Shown here: piece after piece, positions 25,034-33,000 of the stretch
Layout: every line of letters starts with the position of its first letter
Position numbering within the stretch: the stretch's first letter is position 1
Assembly: GCA_937897585.1 (NCBI GenBank)
Contig: CALCNY010000107.1
Location: forward strand, 1 to 44,413
Reading direction: 5' to 3'
Length of the DNA stretch: 44,413 nt
DNA from: an uncultured Chitinophagaceae bacterium
GTDB taxonomy: Bacteria; Bacteroidota; Bacteroidia; Chitinophagales; Chitinophagaceae
The notes under the pieces: generated by a model
Database searches by the model: none
The model's input: the letters and a program-made list of their open reading frames with translations, nothing else
Told to the model about the DNA's origin: nothing
Translations under genes and position numbers: made by a program

Positions 25034-25597
25034 CTACTCCCTCCTCATATTTCTCAAACAAAAAGATTCATCGTAAGAAGGATTCAATCTGGTTTTGTAA
25101 TGATAGCCAATTCTGTATCTGAGTTCGGCATCAGACTGAATGATGAAGTTGGTGAAATTTTCAGCGAGTGGCAATAAACTAATTTGATCGTTTTCGTATT
25201 TGAATTCAGCAATATAAACCCTGCCATCAGCCTCAATATTCATAAACAATTTAGAGTTGATAATGCTCAAGAATGAATTGCCAACTATGGTATCTTGAAT
25301 GGGTTTGTTTTTTTTGTCTCTTCTACCAAAAAAACCAATAAAATTGAGATTGTATTCCATATCATTTTTTTTGGAAATCAACATTTTAATATTGGTAGTA
25401 TAACCGTAAGTTTCGTCTTTAATAGACCCAATCCAGTTACCTAAATAACTTTCTTCGATTGGTAATTGAGGTTCAGTGTCAATTTTGTGAGCGGAATGAT
25501 AAGGGCAGCCGCATAATATGATCATTATGCAAAAACCTGTAAATGTTGAATAGAGTACAGGCTGTAGTTTTCTGTAAGCGGTTTCGAATTGGGGCAT
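25034..25597 (-). CDS. Hypothetical lipoprotein-like protein
   Basis: The 187-residue protein has a hydrophobic N-terminal segment (residues ~13-30, VLYSTFTGFCIMIILCGC) that could be a lipoprotein signal with the anchor Cys in LCGC, though the residue before it is unusual. The rest is polar and beta-rich, with SYLGNWIGSIKDETYGYTT, FIGFFGRRDKKNKP and DGRVYIAEFKYENDQISLLP; the layout suggests a lipocalin- or META-like beta fold, but I cannot assign a family. It lies 60 bp downstream of obg on the same strand. The C-terminus (CLRNMRRE) runs up to a tandem TATCCAG region. Confidence 0.65.
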   Translation of the reverse strand: MPQFETAYRKLQPVLYSTFTGFCIMIILCGCPYHSAHKIDTEPQLPIEESYLGNWIGSIKDETYGYTTNIKMLISKKNDMEYNLNFIGFFGRRDKKNKPIQDTIVGNSFLSIINSKLFMNIEADGRVYIAEFKYENDQISLLPLAENFTNFIIQSDAELRYRIGYHYKTRLNPSYDESFCLRNMRRE

Positions 25598-25657
25598 TGC
25601 AAATTAAAATTAGTAAGTCTTTTTTAAAAATGCAATTGAATCCGTATTAATTTATCA

Positions 25658-26662
25658 TTAACCTAATGTATTGGTGTCCAGTGTTTTCCATAACAAGTCT
25701 TTTAATTCTTGCAGATGATAGCCAGTAACAGAAGAAATAAATAGATGAGGAATATTCTTTGGTAATTCGGCTGAGATGGCTGTTTTAAGCTCATTATCTA
25801 ACATATCTGATTTGCTGACAGCAATTACGAAATCCTTTTGCAGCATCTCTGGATTGTATTTTTCTAGCTCTGATCTTAAAATTTCAAATTCTTTACGATG
25901 GTCTTTGCTGTCAGCAGGAATTAGAAACAATAAAATCGCATTTCTTTCAATATGACGAAGAAAGCGATGACCCAATCCTTTTCCTTCTGCCGCACCTTCA
26001 ATAATTCCGGGTAAATCAGCCATGCAAAAACTTCGAGAATCTCTATATTCAACCATGCCAAGCTGAGGTACAATTGTAGTAAAAGCGTAATCGGCAATTT
26101 TTGGTTTGGCGGCGGTTATGCATGACAGTAAGGTTGACTTTCCGGCATTGGGAAATCCCACCAAACCCACGTCAGCCAATACTTTCAATTCAAGCACTTT
26201 AATACCTTCTACTCCTTCTTCACCTGGTTGAGCATATTCAGGCGCCTGATTGGTTGATGTTTTAAAATTACTGTTGCCGAGTCCACCTCTGCCACCTTTC
26301 ATTAGAATAATTTCCTGACCATGTTCCAGAATTTCTGCTTCAATAACATCGCTGTCTTCAGATTTGGCGATGGTTCCCAATGGAACTTCTATGATGATGT
26401 CTTTTCCGTTTTTTCCGGTGCAATTATTGCCAGCTCCATTTCCACCATCATCAGCCAATACATTTTTAAAATAACGAAGATGCAATAAAGTCCAAAGTTG
26501 TGAATTGCCTTTGAGAATGACATGCGCACCACGGCCACCATCACCTCCATCAGGGCCGCCCATGGCAGTCAATTTATTTCTCATGAAATGCTTACTTCCC
26601 GCACCACCATGTCCGCTGCGGCAAAATATTTTAATCTGGTCTACGAAATTCGATTTGTCCAT
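25658..26662 (-). CDS. obg: GTPase Obg
   Basis: This essential ribosome-associated GTPase takes part in 50S maturation and stress signalling. The 334-residue protein shows the glycine-rich Obg fold (GHGGAGSKHFMRNKL, GPDGGDGGRGAHV, GNGAGNNCTGKNGKD) and then the G domain with G1 GFPNAGKSTL, G3 DLPGIIEGA and G4 SKSD. It lacks a long C-terminal extension. The ATG at 26662 is the family start (MDKSNFVDQIKI). The frame stays open to 26722, but that extension contains the -7 box. A lipoprotein gene follows 60 bp downstream. Confidence 0.96.
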   Translation of the reverse strand: MDKSNFVDQIKIFCRSGHGGAGSKHFMRNKLTAMGGPDGGDGGRGAHVILKGNSQLWTLLHLRYFKNVLADDGGNGAGNNCTGKNGKDIIIEVPLGTIAKSEDSDVIEAEILEHGQEIILMKGGRGGLGNSNFKTSTNQAPEYAQPGEEGVEGIKVLELKVLADVGLVGFPNAGKSTLLSCITAAKPKIADYAFTTIVPQLGMVEYRDSRSFCMADLPGIIEGAAEGKGLGHRFLRHIERNAILLFLIPADSKDHRKEFEILRSELEKYNPEMLQKDFVIAVSKSDMLDNELKTAISAELPKNIPHLFISSVTGYHLQELKDLLWKTLDTNTLG

Positions 26663-26669
26663 ACGTCTG

Positions 26670-26677
26670 CAAAGGTA
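26670..26677 (-). promoter_or_regulatory. Putative -7 box of obg
   Basis: TACCTTTG on the minus strand matches TAnnTTTG and lies 7 bp upstream of the ATG, implying a nearly leaderless mRNA. The same octamer and spacing are seen at ctaA. Confidence 0.55.
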
Positions 26678-26731
26678 ATAAAAGGGGGGTGGGTTGAGGG
26701 AGAAAGTTTTGATGAATTGCATTATGTCTAT

Positions 26732-27325
26732 TTATTCCTGTAACCAATTGAACCAAGTCCTTTGATCAATTAGAGGAATGTTGTTTTGTTCGCATACATT
26801 CATAGTGTGTCCGGTTCCGCCAGTCATTGGATTTTCTAAATCATCGTAGAATATTCCAAAACTAGCAGCACCGATTTCATCAGTACCAATTGCTTTTATC
26901 GTATCTCGAATGATGTATGCCGCCTTTATAGTAAACTTATTTTTTTCTCCAGCAACAAACTTATCAATCAGTTTTTCTGTTTTTTTGTTGTTTTTAGATT
27001 GCATCACTACTTCACGATCAGAGGCGATTTTAATATCATCTAAAGAAATCGTATCGTATGCTTTATTTGTTTTTTGTCGGTGACCAGTATATGGAACAAT
27101 GACTTGCAATCGTTTATGATCAACAGCAGTAACACCATCAGAAAAAAATTGATCAGAACCATCAGCATTTCCACTTCTGAAAATCATTTTTGAAGTTCGG
27201 GTGGCTAATAGCTTTCCTAAAGCCAACAATTTTTCCTCATCCTCAGGTAACACATTTCTCTTTCCTTCAAGAAGTACAATGGAGTTTTCTGTATCAAATT
27301 TTGAAATGAATTCATTAAATGTCAT
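26732..27325 (-). CDS. SLOG-superfamily-like nucleotide-binding protein
   Basis: The 197-residue cytoplasmic protein resembles the SLOG/DprA-like Rossmann superfamily, which binds nucleotides or nucleotide-derived ligands. The first strand and loop are IVLLEGKRNVLPEDE, the glycine motif is IFRSGNADGSDQFFSDGV (compare RSGGAxGAD in YspA-type SLOG proteins), and the second site is NPMTGGTGHTMNVCEQ followed by IPLIDQRTW. The middle section (about 75-135) is charged and helical. Stand-alone SLOG proteins are sometimes linked to nucleotide signalling or conflict systems, but nothing else in this neighbourhood supports that. The start is an ATG. Confidence 0.72.
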   Translation of the reverse strand: MTFNEFISKFDTENSIVLLEGKRNVLPEDEEKLLALGKLLATRTSKMIFRSGNADGSDQFFSDGVTAVDHKRLQVIVPYTGHRQKTNKAYDTISLDDIKIASDREVVMQSKNNKKTEKLIDKFVAGEKNKFTIKAAYIIRDTIKAIGTDEIGAASFGIFYDDLENPMTGGTGHTMNVCEQNNIPLIDQRTWFNWLQE

Positions 27326-27507
27326 GCAGGAGGATTTTTGATTTAGTGAAACAAGATAATTTATTGCTGCTTTTGAAATTGGTTTCTTAAATGAAAAGTA
27401 TCGTTAATTGTTTTGGTGAATTGCAGTTTTTGTGAGAAAAACTCAATGCTATATTCTTTATATCTTTTCCATTTTTATTGGAGATGATTGAGGAAAATAA
27501 ACAATAA

Positions 27508-27597
27508 ATAAAATTCAGTGGGAGTGAAGAAACATTAGTTTGTTTATTTGGCTATGTCATCCGTGAACACGTAATATTGCGATATTGCAATATTACG
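27508..27597 (+). repeat. Two-hairpin interspersed element, copy 2
   Basis: It starts AATAAAATTCAGTGGGAGTG, contains ATTTGGCTATGTCA, and ends with the stem CGTAATATTGC/GCAATATTACG (27570-27597) around GATATT. It is about 85% identical by eye to copy 1 over the first 70 bp. It lies in the 287-bp gap between the end of selD and the start of the SLOG-like gene; I see nothing else in that gap. Confidence 0.75.
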
Positions 27598-27612
27598 ACA
27601 ACAAAAACAGCA

Positions 27613-28668
27613 CTATAATTTCACCTCAATTACCTTCTCCCTCCGCTCCACAAACCTCCCAATAGGCTCCACAAACAATTCCAAGCCATTCTCTAAAAGC
27701 AGCTGTTTTACTTCTTCTATTGAAGATTCATTTACACTAAACATAATCCCCCCATTCGTTTGCGGATCAGGTAATAAGTTAAACGCCTCCATTACATTCA
27801 CCCCTTTCTCAAAACTTGTTTTAGTGCTATAGCTGTTCCAGTTTCTGTAAGTAGCATCCGGCACAATTCGTTTTGCGAGATATTCTTTAGCACCATCTAC
27901 TACAGGAATGGTTGAATAAAATAGTTCAATTGAAAGATTCGCACTTTCAGCCATTTCAATGGCATGTCCAAGAAGTCCAAAACCCGTTACGTCTGTCATT
28001 GCCGTTACACCTTTTACAACCGCTAATTTTTCACCAATCGTATTCAATTGTGTCATCAGCGAAATCATCAATGATTGTCTTTCCGGATTTATCTCTCCTC
28101 TTTTTTCTGCGGTTGATAAAATGCCCAAACCAATAGGCTTGGTGATGAACAAATAATCACCTTGGTTTGCAGTATTGTTTTTCTTGATGTTATTTTTATT
28201 AATGATACCCGTTACTGATAATCCAAAAATCGGTTCAACGGTATCAATGCTATGACCACCGGCTAATGGAATTCCGGCTTGCTTACAAATTTCTCTTGCA
28301 CCTTCTAGAACTTGTTGAGCTAAAGCTGCCGGTAATTTTTCTACAGGCCAACCTAAAATCGCAACAGCCATTAAAGGTTTTCCGCCCATCGCATACACGT
28401 CACTGATAGCGTTGGCAGAAGCGATGCGTCCAAAATCAAAAGCATCATCTACAATCGGCATAAAAAAATCTGTAGTAGAAATAATCGCTTTATCATCACC
28501 AATATCATAAACAGCAGCATCATCATTAGTACCGTTGCCTACAATCAAACGGGGATCGTTAACCGAAACCGATGATGATTGTAAAATTTCTTGCAAAACT
28601 GATGGTGCAATTTTACATCCACATCCTGCACCTCTAGAAAATTGTGTAAGTCTTATTTTTTCTTCCAT
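27613..28668 (-). CDS. selD: Selenide, water dikinase SelD (selenophosphate synthase)
   Basis: This enzyme makes selenophosphate from selenide and ATP. The 351-residue protein has the N-terminal catalytic loop with C16 and K19 (RGAGCGCKIAP), so it uses Cys rather than selenocysteine. The AIRS-type ATP-binding Asp/Gly motifs follow: DDAAVYDIGDD, FGRIASANAISDVYAMGG, GGHSIDTVEP, MTDVTGFGLLGH and DPQTNGG. The length is normal. Its ATG overlaps the stop of mnmH by one base, so both are translated from one mRNA. The selenophosphate is therefore most likely used for 2-selenouridine in tRNA. Confidence 0.96.
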   Translation of the reverse strand: MEEKIRLTQFSRGAGCGCKIAPSVLQEILQSSSVSVNDPRLIVGNGTNDDAAVYDIGDDKAIISTTDFFMPIVDDAFDFGRIASANAISDVYAMGGKPLMAVAILGWPVEKLPAALAQQVLEGAREICKQAGIPLAGGHSIDTVEPIFGLSVTGIINKNNIKKNNTANQGDYLFITKPIGLGILSTAEKRGEINPERQSLMISLMTQLNTIGEKLAVVKGVTAMTDVTGFGLLGHAIEMAESANLSIELFYSTIPVVDGAKEYLAKRIVPDATYRNWNSYSTKTSFEKGVNVMEAFNLLPDPQTNGGIMFSVNESSIEEVKQLLLENGLELFVEPIGRFVERREKVIEVKL

Positions 28669-29726
28669 TATTGTTGATTGATGAATTGCTGTAGTAGCTG
28701 ATAGTTTGTTGTTGCGTCTGTTGATGTCAGTGTAATTTTTTTCATCTGACTTTTAAGTTCTTCTCTGTTTTGCAAAGACTTGAAATAAGTTTTATCATAG
28801 TATTGCAATAAAATCCTGAAAGCTTCTTTGATATTGTTTTCAAGAATATGATTGATTGTCATTTTTGTTTCGTTGGGGCCGAATCTTTTTTGAATTCGCA
28901 GTATGGCATTAATTAGCGCTTGTTTATCCAGCTTACCATAATAATTTAAAATAAAATCCAGTCTGGTTTCAAAATCGATATCTATAAAAAATAATGGAGC
29001 AGCTCTGATGGTCTTCCAAAGCGGATTGGGAATATTTAACCTACCGATGCGCTGGCTTTCATCTTCAATCCAGAAGGAAATAGATTTTTCATTTTGATTC
29101 ATTTTAGAAAGTTCTACAGCCAGTATATTTTCAAACATTTCCTGTGTAGGTTGTTCGGGCAATCCGATGCCACCGAATGCAGAGCCTTTGTGAAGTGCAA
29201 TGCCTTCTAAATCTATAATAGGTTCTTTATTATTTTTAATTTCATGAAGCAATTCTGTTTTAGAACTTCCAGTGTAACCACCTATAACTTTAATATAATA
29301 AGGTAATTCGAATTGCTTTATTGTCCATGTTCTAAAAGCTTTGTAACCACCAACAACGATATACACTTCAAACCCATACAAATCAAATAACCAGGCCATA
29401 CCCGCACTACGCATACCGCCTCGCCAGCAGTGAACAATAATCGTTTTAGAATTAGATCTAAGTTGTTTGAATATCTTCTCAACTTCTTCGATATTAGATT
29501 TCATTCTCGGACCGAAATAATCCAATCCGATTTTAATGGCTTTTTGTTTGCCGACTTGTTTATATGCAATACCAACTTCTTTTCTTTCTTCGTCTGTAAA
29601 CAAAGGAATATTGTGTGCATTAGGAAAATGAGCATGCTGAAATTCGCCAGGACTTCTCACATCAATCACTGGATGCAACTCGGACAAGTTGACGAACTCT
29701 GATATCGTGATTTTTTTAATCGGCAT
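28668..29726 (-). CDS. mnmH: tRNA 2-selenouridine synthase MnmH (SelU/YbbB)
   Basis: MnmH replaces sulfur by selenium at the wobble 2-thiouridine of certain tRNAs, via a geranylated intermediate, using selenophosphate. The 352-residue protein has an N-terminal rhodanese domain with catalytic C100 in IIVHCWRGGMRSAGMA, and a C-terminal P-loop domain with IGGYTGSSKTELL (K155) and DLEGIALHKGSAFGGIG. Length and order match the family. It is immediately upstream of selD with one-base overlap of stop and start. A plausible -7 variant TATCTTAG lies about 20 bp upstream of the ATG. Confidence 0.95.
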   Translation of the reverse strand: MPIKKITISEFVNLSELHPVIDVRSPGEFQHAHFPNAHNIPLFTDEERKEVGIAYKQVGKQKAIKIGLDYFGPRMKSNIEEVEKIFKQLRSNSKTIIVHCWRGGMRSAGMAWLFDLYGFEVYIVVGGYKAFRTWTIKQFELPYYIKVIGGYTGSSKTELLHEIKNNKEPIIDLEGIALHKGSAFGGIGLPEQPTQEMFENILAVELSKMNQNEKSISFWIEDESQRIGRLNIPNPLWKTIRAAPLFFIDIDFETRLDFILNYYGKLDKQALINAILRIQKRFGPNETKMTINHILENNIKEAFRILLQYYDKTYFKSLQNREELKSQMKKITLTSTDATTNYQLLQQFINQQ

Positions 29727-29765
29727 TTTTAAGAGGTGCTAAGATAGAGATTTTGTTTGGGGAAA

Positions 29766-29990
29766 CAGCCCCCTCAATCCCCCGAAGGGGGAAGTGGTGA
29801 TGTAGAAGGGATGCGGGAAACTGGATGCTAGATACTGGATGCTGGATAGATAGTTCTCCCAAATAAAAGAGCCCACCAGTAATTGGCAGGCTCTTCTTAT
29901 GATTTGAAAATTTGGTATTTGGTTAATTTGGTAATTAAGCTAACAAACTGTTTTTATGCCTAGGTCAGCAACCTTCGTTAGCATTACCAA
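29766..29990. repeat. Left copy of the repeat pair bracketing the giant-protein locus
   Basis: In order it contains a C5/G5 hairpin (29779-29791), CTAGATACTGGATGCTGGATA within 29822-29848, a terminator-like stem (29868-29894), and an AATTTGGT-rich tail. The same modules in the same order and orientation recur at about 40686-40860. This segment fills most of the 294-bp gap between mnmH and the giant gene. Confidence 0.65.
29861..29894 (-). terminator. Rho-independent terminator of the giant-protein gene
   Basis: On the minus strand AGAGCC...GGCTCT closes a stem of 6 bp extended by five more pairs (two of them G-U) around a short loop, followed by TTTATTT. It lies about 130 bp past the stop codon of the 3368-residue gene. 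Confidence 0.6.
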
Positions 29991-30020
29991 ATTATCAAAT
30001 CAATCAATTACCAAATTGGA

Positions 30021-33000
30021 TTAATATTTCACCACCCTCAAGGTCTTCACCCTATCTCCCTCTCTCACTTCAATCATATACACACCAGGATTCAGTTCGT
30101 TACCAAAATTGACTTTTCCCTCTGAGGCGAATGTCAATGTCTTAATCAATCTTCCCTGAACATCCATGATTTTTGCTTTTACACTGTTTGATATGATCGA
30201 ACTGATAACTTGCAAATTGAATGACGATGTTGTAGGGTTTGGTTGTATGCTAGCATCGAATTTAATAGTCTCATTACCAACCTTGGTAATCAATGGCGGA
30301 GTGGTTCCTACAGGACAACCTGTGTGCGTAAGCGCCTGCGATTTGGCAGTACCAGCATAACAAGCTGTTTGTCCTTTCACAGTGATGTTACCTCCAGTAT
30401 ATCCGGTGTTGAATTGAACTGTAACAGATAAACTATCCCCTACACCTGTTCCCACCGGGGTTGCTGATGTAATAACCGTATTGGCAGGTATCGTCCATCT
30501 GTAAACGCTGGCTGCAACTTGTGTCGCAGATGGTGCAGCTACTGTGGCAGTAAATGTAATTGGTGTTCCAATACAAGCATTATATAAACCAGTACTCGAT
30601 GCTATTGCCGTTGGTGTTGGTGTTACATACTGCATAGACAGCGTTTTAGCAACACTCTGAATACCGCAAGCAATCTGACCTTTGCAAGTGATTGAACCAC
30701 CGACATATCCTGTATTGAATTGCAATGTAATGGAAGAGCTGTCTGCAGGAGAAGCGGTGATGACTGTATTGGCAGGTATCGTCCATCTGTAAACGCTGGC
30801 TGCAACCTGTGATGTTGTTGTTACAGTACCCGCTATTACCGTATAAGTAACAATATTGCCGATACATGCTGTTGGTGTCCCATTAATAGCTGATGGCGTC
30901 GGTATTGATAAGGCCGCGTTGGTCAGTTTAATTGGTTTGAATGCGCCAGGACATGAACCCTGGATAGCATTTACCCTTATGGTATCACCAATGATTGCAG
31001 CAAGGTTGGATGCATATTTCAATCTGATGATTCTTGATGTATTTACATCTCCTGAATCCACAACAACCCCACTAACACCACCAATCGACGTTGGCAATAT
31101 CCATGTATATGCTGTGGCGCCTGTAACTGCTGTAGCGGTGTATCTATAAACTCTTGCTCCGCAAGTATTATCAAGCAACAACTGAGTTATTGTTGAAGGT
31201 GCTGCCGGTATGGTGCTAGACACGGTTAATACCAATGTAGCTATCGAATCACATCCTGCAGCATTTACTAACGTTGCCGTATAAGTTCCTGCTGAAGATA
31301 ATGATTGACCATTCCAACTATAAGGCGTTGAACAAACTGTGGTGTTGGTTGTACTGGATGTGGCTGCTGGTCTTGTGTACACATAAGCCGCACTAGTTCC
31401 AAATTGTGATCCCACAAATACCGTTACCGTATATGAACCGGCTACTGTAGCTGTGTAAGATGCCGTTGTTGACAAAATTGCCGTGCTACCAACCAACTTC
31501 CATTGATAAGCAGTTACCGCTTGACCACCAATGGTACTTGCTGTTGTAAGTATTCTGTTACATGCAGTACCCGTTGGCGTTATCACCGGCGAAGCTAAAT
31601 TATCGTTCTTTATGGTGTCATATAAAGTGATAGCGGAAGCAGCACCTAATGTATAATCTGCTCCTGATAACAAGGTGATTATAATCGACTCGTCAGGCTC
31701 CACTGCTCCATCTGCAATAGGATTGATGGTTAATGTAGCACTGTTAGAACCATTAGGAATCGAAATTGTTCCTTGTGAATTATTGAATGACGCATTGGTT
31801 ACTGTATAATCCGAACCGTATACCGCCGTACCGCCTACCGCAAAACGTACTGTAGTTGGTGTGGTGTTGGTGGTGGCAATATTACCCATTGTAAATACAA
31901 CCTGCATGTTGTCGCCACCGCTTTCAAAAATGGCGCGCTTTGGTGAACCATTGAGTAATGTATTGGCAATGGTGATGGTTCTCGATGTACCGGCAACGCT
32001 AGTACCTACGATAAAGTTAAGCGTGTCTTTGATGGTGCTCGTATTGCCATAAATATCTCTGACATTAGTTGCCACCACTCTTACGATATCTCCTGGAACC
32101 AAGATGCCCGTTGGAACTATAACAATCTTGTTCTGATAACCGCTAACACTTACAGCAATTGACGTACTTGTGTTACCCACCACTTTGAACATGCTGATGG
32201 TATTGGTGTTGAGATTACTGTTATCGATGTTTTCATTATAACTGAAAGAAATCTCGTCGCCGTTGATGTAGTTACCATCCGATGGCTTAGGCGTACCCAA
32301 CAACAAAGGTGCTTTTCTGTCTATTTTACCGGAAACAAGATTAGAGTACACCTCTCCGCCGCTTGAGCAGAGAAGTTTCAAACGTACATCGTAAGCAGAA
32401 TCACCCAATCCCAACACATTCCAATTGTATGTGGTACTGGTAGAGCCTGATACTATTTGATTACCAGGATAAAGAACCATGTTATCTATCCATGATGAAG
32501 TTCCTGATTTGGAATACTGTATGGTTACCGATGACAGACTTGATGTGTTGTAACCTGTAAAGCTTATCGGCAGTGTATTGTTGGATGCCGAGTTAACCAC
32601 AAAATTATTATTTGGTGATGTCAAGCTGATATTGGTAGCACATGGATTTACAAAATTCGCAGTAATAACCGCTGTATCCAATATTTCAGTTAAACAATCA
32701 TCCCAGATTTCAAACTTGATATTGCTCAATGAATAAATACGGCTCGCAATTAATTTTGCAACTGTAACAGCTATTGTTTGGCTTGAACCTCTGTTAATAG
32801 TGTATGAAATAATACTACCGCCATTCAAAGTTGTACCGCCAATTGCCACAAGAGCTCCTGATGCACCAATACTATTAGCATCCACTCTAATCATATATGT
32901 ATTAGAAGTAGGCGTTGTAGTGGATACAGACGTATTACCCAATTGTAAATTGAATATTGCAGGATTGCAGTAGCCAAGTGTATTACCTACAATAGGAATA

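Noticed and set aside
13199..27597. GATATTGCAATATT palindromes as possible CRISPR repeats
   Set aside because: The copies are kilobases apart, vary in length and orientation, and there are no regularly spaced unique spacers or cas genes.
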